Source: Mobilisporobacter senegalensis
GTDB taxonomy: Bacteria > Bacillota > Clostridia > Lachnospirales > Lachnospiraceae
Reading direction: 5' to 3'
Length of the DNA stretch: 64,000 bases
Assembly (NCBI RefSeq): GCF_003752155.1
Contig: NZ_RJVG01000011.1
Location: forward strand, 62,001 to 126,000
The translations under genes were made by a program, and so were the position numbers. Within the stretch, counting starts at the first letter, position 1. The number at the start of each line of letters is the position of its first letter. The notes beneath the pieces are model-generated. The model was given only the letters and a program-made list of their open reading frames with translations. It ran no database searches and was not told the DNA's origin. Of this stretch, positions 1-8,615 are shown piece by piece.

Positions 1-167
1 CTATTTCTGCTCTGCTGGGTGGAATTCTTGTGATATGGGTTGATGTTGCAGCAAGGATGCTTATTGCACCTGAAGAAATGCCTGTTGGTATACTTACAGC
101 AATTATAGGTGGGCCCTTATTTATTTGGCTTTTGAAGCGGAATACAAAAGAAAAGGCCGGGAGGTGA
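1..167 (+). CDS. FecCD-family ABC permease, C-terminal end (partial)
   Basis: The window opens inside this gene; about 54 codons are visible from base 3, ending with TGA at 165-167. The peptide has the usual tail of the FecCD/BtuC permease family: a membrane segment around ILVIWVDVAARML, then the conserved P-E-E-M-P-V-G-I-L-T loop, a last hydrophobic helix and a short basic end. This family forms the membrane channel of siderophore, haem or cobalamin importers. Four bases separate it from the ATPase gene, whose ribosome site GGGAGG lies inside this gene's last codons, so the two are in one operon and probably translationally coupled. The metal complex carried cannot be told from this fragment. 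Confidence 0.85.
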   Translation, partial: ISALLGGILVIWVDVAARMLIAPEEMPVGILTAIIGGPLFIWLLKRNTKEKAGR

Positions 168-171
168 GCAT

Positions 172-948
172 ATGAGATTACAAATTGAAAATCTTTCTTT
201 TTCGTATGGGAGCATAGATGCTGTAGAGGATATATGCCTTAAAGTAAAAAAAGGAGAATTCATTGGGCTGATTGGACCAAATGGCAGCGGTAAGTCAACG
301 GTCCTGAAAAACCTTTATCGAGCACTTAAGCCTGATAAAGGAAGTGTAATGCTGGATAATGAGAATCTTTTCGCAATGAGCCATAAAGAGGCTGCTCTGA
401 AACTAGGAGTCGTAGGGCAGGAGAACGAAGTACCTTTTGAATTTAAAGTGGAAGAAATAGTTGCTATGGGACGTAGTCCTCATAAAAAGCTATTTGACAT
501 TGATACTGCTGAAGATAAAAGAATTGTTCATCATGCCCTTGAACATCTCGGTATGGAAAATATGGCAAAGCGAAGTTATCAGAACCTTTCAGGAGGTGAA
601 AAACAAAGGGTAATAATAGCACGTGTAATTGCACAGGAAACAGATTTTCTTATATTGGATGAGCCAACGAACCACTTGGATATAAGCTATCAGCTTCAAA
701 TATTTGATTTTGTTAAGCGGCTAGGTGTAACCGTACTTTCTGCAATTCATGATTTAAATATGGCAGCACTTTATTGTGACAGGATATATGTTTTAAAGAA
801 CGGAAAGATTGTTTTAAGCGGCACACCTGAGGAAGTTCTTACACCCGAAAATATATATTCCGTATATGGTGTTCGTTGCGATGTTACTATTCACCCTATT
901 ACGGGAAAGGTGGCAATAACGTTTTTGCCTGCTGGAATGGGTATATAA
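172..948 (+). CDS. FecE-type ABC transporter ATPase (iron-siderophore/haem/cobalamin family)
   Basis: 258 residues, the normal length for FecE/FhuC/BtuD ATPases. Walker A is GPNGSGKS at about 35-42, the Q-loop lies near VGQENEVPF (about 81-89), the signature LSGGE is at 139-143, Walker B is FLILDEP at about 159-165 followed by TNHLD, and the switch histidine is in AIHDLN (about 191-196). TNHLD and the AMGRSPHK segment are typical of the siderophore subfamily. It would power import through the preceding permease with substrate delivered by the following lipoprotein. The start at 172 is fixed by GGGAGG 8 bases upstream. The family is firm, the substrate inferred only as an iron or other metal chelate. 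Confidence 0.93.
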   Translation: MRLQIENLSFSYGSIDAVEDICLKVKKGEFIGLIGPNGSGKSTVLKNLYRALKPDKGSVMLDNENLFAMSHKEAALKLGVVGQENEVPFEFKVEEIVAMGRSPHKKLFDIDTAEDKRIVHHALEHLGMENMAKRSYQNLSGGEKQRVIIARVIAQETDFLILDEPTNHLDISYQLQIFDFVKRLGVTVLSAIHDLNMAALYCDRIYVLKNGKIVLSGTPEEVLTPENIYSVYGVRCDVTIHPITGKVAITFLPAGMGI

Positions 949-972
949 ATTAAAATTAAAGGAAGAAAAATT

Positions 973-1974
973 ATGAAAAAAAACCTATTTGCAATATCAA
1001 TAATACTTATGCTAACATTAACACTCTCAGCATGTGGGAGTACAGCCCCGTCTGCACAGAAAACACCTGATTCCTCCGTGACTGAGACTTCTCAAAACTC
1101 CAGTAAAGAAGAAGGAGAGTATCCAATGACTTTTAATAACTACGGCAGAGAGGTCGTTATCAATACAAAACCTCAAAAGGTTTTAACACTTGGACCTAAC
1201 TGCACAGAGTTATTTGTAGCATTGGGACTTACAGACCATATTGTGGGTAATAGTCTTAAAAATCATAGTAGAGGACCGCTTCCTGAATATGCCAAGGAGT
1301 TTGAAAAAATCCCTGAACTTAATTACGGAAGTGCTACACGTGAGGCTGTTATTTCCAGTGGAGCTGATTTTATATATGGATTGGATTGGGAATTTGGAGG
1401 AGATAGTTTAAATACTGACGAACTTGAAACCTACGGTATATCAACTTATATGAACTCTGCTACTTCTATGGAAGAGATTTATCAGGAAATCTTGGACATA
1501 GGTCAGATATTTGGGGTCACGGATAAGGCACAGGCGTATGTTGAGGACCAGAAAGCCCGTATCAGTGCAGTACAGGAAAAAATAGAAGGGAAAGAAGCTC
1601 CAAAAGTCCTGATTTATGACAGCGGTAATGACGGTGTGTTTACATGCAGCGGAGTAAATTTTGAATCCTTGTTAATTGGAATGGCAGGTGGAGAAAATCT
1701 GTTTGGAGATCTTACCGAAAAAGCATGGATAACGGTAAGCTATGAGGAGGTTCTGGCAAGGGAACCGGATGTTATAGTTATACACGATTATGACAGCCCT
1801 TCAGTGGAAGAAAAAATTGCTGAAATTAAGGGGAATGACATGTTTGCTCAACTTGACTGTGTGAAAAATGAACGTTTTGTTACTATTGAGCTGGAAAGTG
1901 TACTTCCAGGAAATCGTATGGCTTATACTGTTGAAAAATTAGCGAAGGGATTCTATCCTGATTTGTTTAACTAG
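973..1974 (+). CDS. Periplasmic-binding-protein-like lipoprotein of a metal-chelate importer
   Basis: 333 residues. A lipoprotein signal peptide ends in the lipobox LSAC (Cys21), followed by a Ser/Thr-rich linker to about residue 50. The rest is a class III binding protein of the FecB/BtuF type: an N-lobe starting at the QKVLTLGPNCTELFVALGL segment, a long backbone helix, and a C-lobe with the EVLAREPDVIVIHDY segment. It should be anchored outside the membrane and hand a chelated metal to the upstream permease. It lies 24 bases after the ATPase gene and ends the operon, followed by a hairpin terminator at 2071-2102. Because the larC gene lies next door, a nickel chelate is conceivable, but nothing in the sequence shows that. 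Confidence 0.9.
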   Translation: MKKNLFAISIILMLTLTLSACGSTAPSAQKTPDSSVTETSQNSSKEEGEYPMTFNNYGREVVINTKPQKVLTLGPNCTELFVALGLTDHIVGNSLKNHSRGPLPEYAKEFEKIPELNYGSATREAVISSGADFIYGLDWEFGGDSLNTDELETYGISTYMNSATSMEEIYQEILDIGQIFGVTDKAQAYVEDQKARISAVQEKIEGKEAPKVLIYDSGNDGVFTCSGVNFESLLIGMAGGENLFGDLTEKAWITVSYEEVLAREPDVIVIHDYDSPSVEEKIAEIKGNDMFAQLDCVKNERFVTIELESVLPGNRMAYTVEKLAKGFYPDLFN

Positions 1975-2070
1975 CCCTCCCAAATTAAACATAACATGTA
2001 CAACCGTGAGTTTGCAGTGTCAAATCTCGATATTGAGAATGAATTGTAGTTATTAATAAATCAAATAAGT

Positions 2071-2102
2071 AGGGACTATCGCAAAATTATGCGATAGTCC
2101 CT
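2071..2102. terminator. Bidirectional Rho-independent terminator
   Basis: A perfect 12 bp stem (AGGGACTATCGC and its complement) with an 8-base loop stands between the converging importer operon (plus) and larC (minus), with A/T-rich flanks. It can serve both directions. Confidence 0.8.
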
Positions 2103-2181
2103 TAATATTTCTTCATATTCACTTGTCAAACGATATAGCAAGATATTGTAATGGAAAAATAATTTTCTAATATACTATTAA

Positions 2182-3498
2182 TCATAATTCCAATGCTATC
2201 TTTTGAATAAGTTGATAAATACTATTATAATCTTTATTATATTCCAGGCATATCTTTTTAACACTTTCATATTCCGGGTAATAAAAAGTATTCTGATTAT
2301 AAGTACATACTTTGACCAGGGCATCTCCGTAAGGAGTTGCCACTTTTCTTACTTCCCTGCCCAGAGTAGTTCTTGTATCTTCATGTTTTCGAATTCCAAT
2401 TGTGGTAGTGTGAGTAAAGATTATTTCTTCTAAAAGTGATAACTTTTCTTCATCACAGATGACACCTAACATATATGCGGGCCTATTTTTCTTCATATAG
2501 ATAGGAGTATAGTAAACATCTTTTGCACCTTTTTCCAATAATAAATCCATTGTAAAAGATAATGCTTCTCCGCTGCAATCATCGATATTAGCCTCTAATA
2601 CCCACACTTTATCATTGATGGTATTACCACTATTCACTGTGATGTCTTCAATAAGCATTGCTCTTAAGATACTTGCCTGTTCATATTCCCGTTTTCCGGC
2701 TCCCAGACCAATTCTATGGATTCTAAAATCCTTTGGAAGGGAATCCTTTGTTCTGATGGCAGCTACAATTGCGGCACCGGTTGGAGTTACTAATTCTCCT
2801 TTGACTGAAGTGATATGCAAGGGAATATGATGTTCTGCTGCAATATTGGCCACAGCAGGTACAGGAACCGGAAGAATTCCATGCTGACATTTAATATGAC
2901 CGGTACCCTCATATAATTCTGATACGATTACCTCTTCAATGCCAAGATTATCAAGGCAGATAGCAGCAGCCACAATGTCAACAATGGAATCTATGGCTCC
3001 TACTTCATGAAAATGTACTTCTTCAATAGATTTTCCATGGGCTTTTGCTTCTGCAACTGCCACAATATGGAAGGTTTTCTTCGCAATTTCTTTCGCTTTT
3101 TTGGAAATATCAGAGTTATCTATGATTGTGTTGATATCATATAAATTTCTGTGATCATGTTGACCCAGCTGTATAGGAGTATGATTATGGTCGTGATCGT
3201 GATTCTGAATATGAGTATATTCATGTCCATGGTCATGTTCACCATTATGATTATGATCATGAGAATGTTCATCATCCATATGGGAATGGCCATTCTGATC
3301 CAGTATAACATCAAAATCACATGCATCAATGCTGGATTTTATCCTGCGGCCAATTTTAATTTTATATCCTTCTACATGAAGGCTATTAAGACCAGCCATT
3401 AGAACATCCTGACTTGCACCTAAGTCTAATAGTGCGGCGACAGTCATATCTCCACTAATTCCTGAGTAACATTCTAAATATAAAGTTTTTTTATTCAT
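2182..3498 (-). CDS. larC: LarC, nickel insertion protein for the nickel-pincer nucleotide cofactor
   Basis: 438 residues, full length for LarC (formerly DUF111). The N-terminus LYLECYSGISGDM matches the family's Y-x-D/E-C-x-SGISGDM motif. A histidine/aspartate-rich stretch at about 70-115 is a probable nickel store, as in known LarC proteins. Then come the conserved HFHEVGAIDSIVDI segment and the C-terminal domain with EANIDDCSGE. LarC is a CTP-dependent nickel chelatase that completes the cofactor of LarA-type racemases. In Lactiplantibacillus it is made by frameshifting between two reading frames; here it is one uninterrupted frame. It lies 39 bases downstream of the lacI-type gene on the same strand and is probably co-transcribed with it, facing away from the operon that holds the LarA-like gene. 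Confidence 0.92.
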   Translation of the reverse strand: MNKKTLYLECYSGISGDMTVAALLDLGASQDVLMAGLNSLHVEGYKIKIGRRIKSSIDACDFDVILDQNGHSHMDDEHSHDHNHNGEHDHGHEYTHIQNHDHDHNHTPIQLGQHDHRNLYDINTIIDNSDISKKAKEIAKKTFHIVAVAEAKAHGKSIEEVHFHEVGAIDSIVDIVAAAICLDNLGIEEVIVSELYEGTGHIKCQHGILPVPVPAVANIAAEHHIPLHITSVKGELVTPTGAAIVAAIRTKDSLPKDFRIHRIGLGAGKREYEQASILRAMLIEDITVNSGNTINDKVWVLEANIDDCSGEALSFTMDLLLEKGAKDVYYTPIYMKKNRPAYMLGVICDEEKLSLLEEIIFTHTTTIGIRKHEDTRTTLGREVRKVATPYGDALVKVCTYNQNTFYYPEYESVKKICLEYNKDYNSIYQLIQKIALEL

Positions 3499-3537
3499 CT
3501 TTTTTCCAGCTTTCTATTATACTTTTCTTTTAAGTAT

Positions 3538-4584
3538 CTATTTCTTATTTGATCTTTTGATTAAATCATTAGCCACGCAGCTTTCTCTTGTAATAATTGA
3601 AAAAGGCAATTCTACTTTGATAGGGAGATTCTTCCCATTTTCAATACGGTCAATCAAAATCTTGGCAGTCATCTTACCCAATTCTTCCATAGGCACATGA
3701 ATTGTTGTCAACATAGGAGAAACATATTGTGCGGTATCAATATCATCAATACTGATAATTGATATATCAGAAGGGACATTAAGTCCTTGTTCTTTTATCG
3801 CTTTCATTGCGCCAATTGCAGTCAGGTCATTGGCACAGAATAAAGCAGTAACAGGGGATCCTTTTTCTAAGAATTCTTTTACTCCATTATATCCCCCTTC
3901 TGAGGAAAGAGGTGTCACAATAATATTTTCACGGGTAACAGGTAAGCTTAGGGAATTCATGGTATCTAAATATCCCTGATATCTTAATTCTTTATTCTTT
4001 TCTCCTACATAGCCAATTGAAGTGTGTCCAAGATTATGCAGGTATTTGATTGCGGCAACAGAAGCTTCGTATCCATCACATATTACCTGGTCAAAATCTG
4101 TATCGATAGTGTTGAGTCCTGTATATACTACATGCTTATATTGTTTTTTAATAAAGGTCAACAGGTTTTTATCAAATCTTCCAAGTACTGCAATACCATT
4201 TACCTGATTGTTGGATATCATATGAAAGGTATTGGCATCATTAATATCATAGGCAGAGAAAGAATATTTCATGATATATCCCTGTCTGAAAGCCTCCTGT
4301 TCAATAGCTCTGGCTATTTGAGAGAAAAACGGGTCATTGGTTGTACTATTTGAACGGGCAAAAATGCAACCAATAGTTTTCATTGGTGGCTGTACATATT
4401 CTGTATTATTGCCTAACTTTAGATTTCTGGCGGTAGAGTTGGGTATATAATTTGTTTCTCTTACAATTCTCCAGATAGTATCCTGAACTTCTTTGCTGGC
4501 AACTTTCAAATTGCTGTGATTAATTACCCGAGAGACTGTAGACACGGAAACTCCAGCCATTTTAGCAATTTCTTTTAATGTCAT
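3538..4584 (-). CDS. LacI-family transcriptional regulator
   Basis: 348 residues when started at the ATG at 4584-4582, which has GGAGG a few bases upstream and begins exactly at the LacI helix-turn-helix: MTLKEIAKMAGVSVSTVSRV. A longer frame reaches 4677 but has no ribosome site and would put about 31 atypical residues before the domain. The hinge is near residues 45-60 and a periplasmic-binding-like effector domain fills the rest. It is divergent from the carbohydrate operon. A CAAACGTTTG palindrome typical of LacI operators sits in the shared intergenic region at 4847-4856, so it probably represses that operon and itself until a sugar phosphate or sugar binds. The inducer is unknown. Confidence 0.92.
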   Translation of the reverse strand: MTLKEIAKMAGVSVSTVSRVINHSNLKVASKEVQDTIWRIVRETNYIPNSTARNLKLGNNTEYVQPPMKTIGCIFARSNSTTNDPFFSQIARAIEQEAFRQGYIMKYSFSAYDINDANTFHMISNNQVNGIAVLGRFDKNLLTFIKKQYKHVVYTGLNTIDTDFDQVICDGYEASVAAIKYLHNLGHTSIGYVGEKNKELRYQGYLDTMNSLSLPVTRENIIVTPLSSEGGYNGVKEFLEKGSPVTALFCANDLTAIGAMKAIKEQGLNVPSDISIISIDDIDTAQYVSPMLTTIHVPMEELGKMTAKILIDRIENGKNLPIKVELPFSIITRESCVANDLIKRSNKK

Positions 4585-4678
4585 AGAATCCTCCCATTTA
4601 AACTGATTTTTGGTTATAGCTGAACTGTTACGATTTTTGTATTCTTGAATATAAAAATCCATATGGTATATACTCAAG

Positions 4679-4808
4679 TTTATCTGATGACTACCAGCTG
4701 TAACACTCCCACTTCTAAAGTGGAAGACAACAGCTGCTACGTCCTAGATAAGTGGGGCTAAGATTTAGATGTGGTAAAAACCACACCTGAATTAAGGTTC
4801 ACTTTATT
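4679..4808 (-). repeat. Dispersed structured repeat, copy 1 (about 130 bp, minus orientation)
   Basis: This segment is the reverse complement of the repeats at 29532-29661 and 31141-31234, and is nearly identical to the first over its whole length. Read on the minus strand it starts with ATAAAGTGAA, contains an 8 bp hairpin around a TTTTTA loop, then a compound hairpin with outer arms CAGCTGT/ACAGCTG enclosing CTTCCACTT-tag-AAGTGGGAG, and ends with CAGATAAA. It lies between the lacI-type start and the operator of the divergent operon, so it may carry or displace the regulator's promoter. It looks like a non-autonomous mobile element; see findings. Confidence 0.8.
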
Positions 4809-4844
4809 ATACTCATTCTATTATAACATTACGATTCTTTATTA

Positions 4845-4858
4845 TGCAAACGTTTGTG
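4845..4858. promoter_or_regulatory. LacI-type operator / cre-like site
   Basis: Perfect palindrome CAAACGTTTG at 4847-4856, inside ATGCAAACGTTTGTG. The central ACGT is typical of LacI-family operators. The same bases match most positions of the CcpA cre consensus, so the site could serve the local regulator, CcpA or both. It is the only such site seen between the divergent lacI-type gene and the carbohydrate operon. Confidence 0.65.
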
Positions 4859-4874
4859 TAAAAAACATAGAAAA

Positions 4875-4905
4875 TTCATAGGATTCTAAATTTAAATATG
4901 ATAAT
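4875..4905 (+). promoter_or_regulatory. Possible promoter of the carbohydrate operon
   Basis: TTCATA at 4875-4880 and TATGAT at 4897-4902, 16 bases apart, lie just downstream of the operator and about 40 bases before the first start codon. The -35 box is poor, so the assignment is tentative. Confidence 0.35.
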
Positions 4906-4940
4906 ATCAATTCAGAAAGATGAGAAAGGTGGTATCAGAT

Positions 4941-6107
4941 ATGAAAGGCAATCTATTGGTTGTTCACGGTGGCGGGCCAACTGCAGTGATTAATTCATCC
5001 CTATATGGTGTAATCACTGAGGCAAAGCAAAATGATAAAATAGATAAAATATATGGTGCAATTGGAGGAACAGAGGCAATTCTTAAGGAAAATTTCCTGG
5101 ATTTAGGAAAGACAAATGACGAGAAGTTAAAACGATTGCTTCATACACCTGGAACAGCGATAGGTTCTTCAAGATTTGCGTTGGAACAGGAAGATTACCA
5201 GGAAATGGTCAAGATATTCAAAAAAAATAATATTAAATATGTGTTATTTAATGGGGGAAACGGATCCATGGATACCTGTGGAAAGGCCGAGAAGGCATGT
5301 GAAGGGGAAGATATTTATGTGGTAGGTATTCCTAAGACGATAGATAATGACCTTTCAATCATTGATCATGCACCGGGATTCGGCAGTGCTGCAAAATATA
5401 TTGCGGCCACTACAGCAGAAATAGGGGCAGATGTTAAATCTCTGCCAATCCATGTTTGCGTTATTGAGGCAATGGGCAGAAATGCAGGATGGATTACTGC
5501 AGCTTCTGCATTGGCAAGGAAAAATGAAAAAGATGCTCCTCATTTGATCTACCTACCTGAAAGGCCATTTGATGAAGAAGAATTTCTGGAAGATGTAAAA
5601 AAATTATATGATGAACTTGGCGGTGTAGTGGTTGTAGTAAGTGAAGGTTTAAAGAATAAAGATGGTGAATCCATAGTTCCGCCAATCTTTAAAACAGAAC
5701 GGGCTATTTATTATGGCGATGTAAGTTCACATTTATCTAATTTGATCATTAAGAGATTAGGGATTAAAGCAAGAAGTGAAAAACCGGGACTGAGCGGACG
5801 GGCTTCCATTGCACTCCAATCAAATGTAGACAGAGAAGAAGCAATCCTGGTGGGAAAAGAAGCAGTGAAAGCAGCAGTTGCAGGGCATACGGGAGTTATG
5901 GTAGGGATAAACCGTATTCCGGGACAGAAATATAAGATTGAAACTTCATTAATTCCAATTGAAGAAGTTATGATGCATGAAAGAGTGCTGCCGAAAGAGT
6001 ATATCAATGAACGGGGCAATGATGTTACGAAAGAGTTTATCGATTGGTGCAGACCTTTGATTGGTGAAGATTTATTAGATTTTTTAAGTTTCAAAGATGA
6101 GATGTAA
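4941..6107 (+). CDS. 6-phosphofructokinase, PPi-PFK-like clade with mixed donor signature
   Basis: 388 residues from the ATG at 4941, chosen because AAAGGTGG precedes it at a good distance; an in-frame ATG at 4920 has no ribosome site. It is a PfkA-superfamily enzyme making fructose 1,6-bisphosphate: GGGPTAVINSS near the N-terminus, PGTAIGSSR (70-78), GGNGSMDT (105-112), catalytic PKTIDND (131-137) and EAMGRNAGW. The overall pattern resembles the pyrophosphate-dependent group, which normally reads GGNDSMDT. Here the donor-selecting Asp is Gly while the lysine of PKTIDND is kept, so PPi or ATP use cannot be assigned by eye. It is the first gene of the operon and overlaps or abuts the TIM gene. 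Confidence 0.9.
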   Translation: MKGNLLVVHGGGPTAVINSSLYGVITEAKQNDKIDKIYGAIGGTEAILKENFLDLGKTNDEKLKRLLHTPGTAIGSSRFALEQEDYQEMVKIFKKNNIKYVLFNGGNGSMDTCGKAEKACEGEDIYVVGIPKTIDNDLSIIDHAPGFGSAAKYIAATTAEIGADVKSLPIHVCVIEAMGRNAGWITAASALARKNEKDAPHLIYLPERPFDEEEFLEDVKKLYDELGGVVVVVSEGLKNKDGESIVPPIFKTERAIYYGDVSSHLSNLIIKRLGIKARSEKPGLSGRASIALQSNVDREEAILVGKEAVKAAVAGHTGVMVGINRIPGQKYKIETSLIPIEEVMMHERVLPKEYINERGNDVTKEFIDWCRPLIGEDLLDFLSFKDEM

Positions 6108-6138
6108 TGATAATGAAAGAACAGAAAGGAAGAAAAAT

Positions 6139-6975
6139 TTGAAACATATTTATTTGAATTTAAAGAGATTTGATATCCCAAAAGAATACGGCGGTGTAAA
6201 CAGTATTGCAGACCCTGGTGAATGGGGAAAGTATATTGTGGAAAATACAAGAGAAGAATTAAGCAGATATAGCAAAGATGAAGTAGAATTTGTTATGTAT
6301 CTGCCTGAAGCACATCTGATAGGAGCAATCAGTGATCTGGAGAAAGGTGGTATACTTCAAATCGGCTGCCAAAGTGTATATCGTGAAGATACTGCAATTG
6401 GAGGTAATTTTGGTGCATTTACTACAAACAGAACCGGCAATTCCATGAAAGCAATTGGCTGTACCGGAACGATTATCGGCCATTGTGAAGAGAGAAAAGA
6501 TAAAGCAGGCATATTACTTGAAGCTGGCATTACAGATACAGATGCCGTGAATCGTATTCTTAATAAAGAAATCAAAGCAGCAACAAAGGCAGGTCTTAAA
6601 GTATTGTATTGTATCGGTGAGAGTGCTGAGGAACAAGAAAACTGGCAGGAAGTATTAAAGAAACAATTATCCGTTGGTTTAGATGGAGTGGATATGAGCA
6701 AAATATCAATTGCATATGAACCAATCTGGGCGATTGGACCAGGGAAAACACCTCCGGATAAGGATTACATTGAGAAGATTGCCAGATTTATAAAATCAGA
6801 AACCAATGGTTTGCCGGTTACATATGGTGGAGGCCTTAAGGTAGATAATGCGAAAATGCTGGCTTCTATACCGGAAATTGACGGTGGATTAATTGCATTG
6901 ACCAGGTTTCAAGGGGAAATTGGATTTTATCCCGATGAATATATAGAGATTATTAAAACCTATTTAGGTAAATAA
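6139..6975 (+). CDS. Triosephosphate isomerase family protein
   Basis: 278 residues from a TTG start at 6139 preceded by AGGAAG six bases upstream; in-frame starts further upstream overlap the PFK gene and lack a ribosome site. The TIM catalytic set is present: lysine in NLK (K9; usually NWK), histidine in IIGHCEERK (H115) and glutamate in AYEPIWAIG (E194), followed by the phosphate-binding YGGGL. The protein is longer than ordinary TIM (about 250) and the N-terminal region diverges from housekeeping versions. It should interconvert dihydroxyacetone phosphate and glyceraldehyde 3-phosphate, or a close analogue, as a dedicated copy of this pathway. Confidence 0.87.
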   Translation: MKHIYLNLKRFDIPKEYGGVNSIADPGEWGKYIVENTREELSRYSKDEVEFVMYLPEAHLIGAISDLEKGGILQIGCQSVYREDTAIGGNFGAFTTNRTGNSMKAIGCTGTIIGHCEERKDKAGILLEAGITDTDAVNRILNKEIKAATKAGLKVLYCIGESAEEQENWQEVLKKQLSVGLDGVDMSKISIAYEPIWAIGPGKTPPDKDYIEKIARFIKSETNGLPVTYGGGLKVDNAKMLASIPEIDGGLIALTRFQGEIGFYPDEYIEIIKTYLGK

Positions 6976-7003
6976 TAGATATGAAAGAAAGCGAGGAATC
7001 AAT

Positions 7004-8455
7004 ATGAAATTATCATTTGAGTATGGACATGGCATGATGGATGCGAACCTGCCAGATAATACAGATGTTTTTATTACAGGAGAAACCGTAAAAGATCCTG
7101 CATGCATTCCAGAAGACCAATTAGTAGAAAAAACATTGGAATCCATTCGTAATCCTATTGGGATGGAACCTTTGACCAAACTGGCAAAAAAGGGGTCAAA
7201 AGTAACTATTATATTCCCGGATAGGGTAAAGGGGGGAGAACAGCCTACTGCTCACCGAAAGATATCCATTAAATTAATCTTACAGGAATTATACAGTGTG
7301 GGTGTTGAGAAAAAAGATATCCTTCTTATCTGCTCCAACGGTCTTCATAGAAAGAATACAGAGAAAGAAATCCGCGGTGTTTTAGGAAATGAGATATTTA
7401 ATGAATTCTGGTATACACATCAGATCATAAATCATGATAGTGAAGATTATGAACATCTTGTAGATTTAGGGGTAACAGATCGTGGAGATCCGGTTATTAT
7501 GAATAAATATGTGTATGATAGTGATGTTGCCATATTGATAGGACATACACAAGGAAATCCGTATGGTGGATATTCAGGTGGATATAAACATTGTGCAACC
7601 GGTATTACTCATTGGAGATCCATTGCTTCCCATCATGTTCCTGAAGTTATGCATAGAAAAGATTTTGTTCCTGTAAGCGGACATTCCATGATGAGAACTA
7701 AATTTGATGAGATTGGCCAGCATATGGAAAAATGTATGGGTAAAAAATTCTTCTGCTGCGATGCTGTTCTTGATACAAAATCCAGACAGATTGAGATTAA
7801 TAGCGGCTATGCAAAAGAAATGCAGTCAATATCATGGAAAACAGCGGACAAAAGAACTTATGTACCATTTGCAGAGAAGAAATATGATGTTCTGGTATTT
7901 GGTATGCCACAATTCTTCCATTATGGAGATGGAATGGGAACAAATCCGATCATGCTCATGCAGGCTTTATCAGCACAAGTGATTCGTTTTAAAAGAATAA
8001 TGAGTGATAATTGTGTCATTATCTGTTCTTCTGTATGCAATGGATATTTTCATGATGAATTATGGCCATATCTAAGGGAAATGTATGAAATGTTCCAAAA
8101 AGATGGCATGAATACATTACCGGATATGAACAGACTTGGAGAATACTTTGCAACCAACGAAGAATATATCAGAAAATATCGCTATACCAATGCATTCCAT
8201 CCATTCCATGGCTTCTCCATGATATCCTGTGGACATCTTGCAGAACAAAACACTTCTGCAATCTACCTTGTAGGTGCAGAGCAGCCTGGATTTGCAAGAG
8301 GAATGGGATTAAAGACGAGAGCATCTTTTGAAGAAGCCCTGGAAGATGCCAAGAAAAAATTTGTAGGACCAAATCCGAACATTTTAGCATTACCTATGAC
8401 ATATAAACTGGCATCTGTTCACCTTACGATGAAAGATGAAGTATATCACGGTTAA
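7004..8455 (+). CDS. LarA-family (DUF2088) nickel-pincer-dependent racemase/epimerase homologue
   Basis: 483 residues, longer than lactate racemase (about 425). Family landmarks: FPDRVKGG (D73, R74) where LarA binds the cofactor, SNGLHRKNTEKE with H115 at the place of LarA His108, and GGYSGGYKH with K195 at the place of the lysine that carries the pincer cofactor. H210/H211 lie 15-16 residues further, as LarA His200 does. At the position of LarA His174, usually PHYFAG, this protein reads GNPYGG, with a histidine (H181) four residues earlier. The fold and cofactor are therefore likely, but the substrate is probably not lactate. Its place between TIM and a chemoreceptor in a sugar-phosphate operon suggests a sugar acid or related hydroxyacid. 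Ribosome site AGGA precedes 7004. Confidence 0.82.
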   Translation: MKLSFEYGHGMMDANLPDNTDVFITGETVKDPACIPEDQLVEKTLESIRNPIGMEPLTKLAKKGSKVTIIFPDRVKGGEQPTAHRKISIKLILQELYSVGVEKKDILLICSNGLHRKNTEKEIRGVLGNEIFNEFWYTHQIINHDSEDYEHLVDLGVTDRGDPVIMNKYVYDSDVAILIGHTQGNPYGGYSGGYKHCATGITHWRSIASHHVPEVMHRKDFVPVSGHSMMRTKFDEIGQHMEKCMGKKFFCCDAVLDTKSRQIEINSGYAKEMQSISWKTADKRTYVPFAEKKYDVLVFGMPQFFHYGDGMGTNPIMLMQALSAQVIRFKRIMSDNCVIICSSVCNGYFHDELWPYLREMYEMFQKDGMNTLPDMNRLGEYFATNEEYIRKYRYTNAFHPFHGFSMISCGHLAEQNTSAIYLVGAEQPGFARGMGLKTRASFEEALEDAKKKFVGPNPNILALPMTYKLASVHLTMKDEVYHG

Positions 8456-8478
8456 TGTAAAATAATATAAAATAAAAT

Positions 8479-8537
8479 CTAGCGGGAAGTTAATTCGATT
8501 TTAATGCTAAAATTAAAATTGAAAAACGTCCCGCTAG
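8479..8537 (+). terminator. Long intergenic hairpin (attenuator or processing stem)
   Basis: CTAGCGGGA (8479-8487) pairs with TCCCGCTAG (8529-8537); the interior continues as an imperfect A/T-rich stem. No U-run follows, so it is more likely an mRNA-stabilising or partial termination structure between the LarA-like gene and the chemoreceptor gene than a full terminator. Confidence 0.55.
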
Positions 8538-8615
8538 TGCTGGTTCTATTAATTTGCATGAAAGTAATGAATTCATTGCAAAGAATAAATCAATTAAGAG
8601 AGGGAGAATGTACAA

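Noticed and set aside
2203-3402. Frames antisense to and inside larC, including a Met/Ile-rich one over the His-rich region
   Set aside because: Products of the low-complexity CAT/GAT repeats of the His-rich segment.
4585-4677. Longer N-terminus of the LacI-type regulator
   Set aside because: LacI helix-turn-helix domains begin at the protein start, and a clear ribosome site precedes ATG 4584.
5711-6250. 179-codon minus-strand frame
   Set aside because: Shadow of the PFK and TIM genes, which have full motif support on the plus strand.
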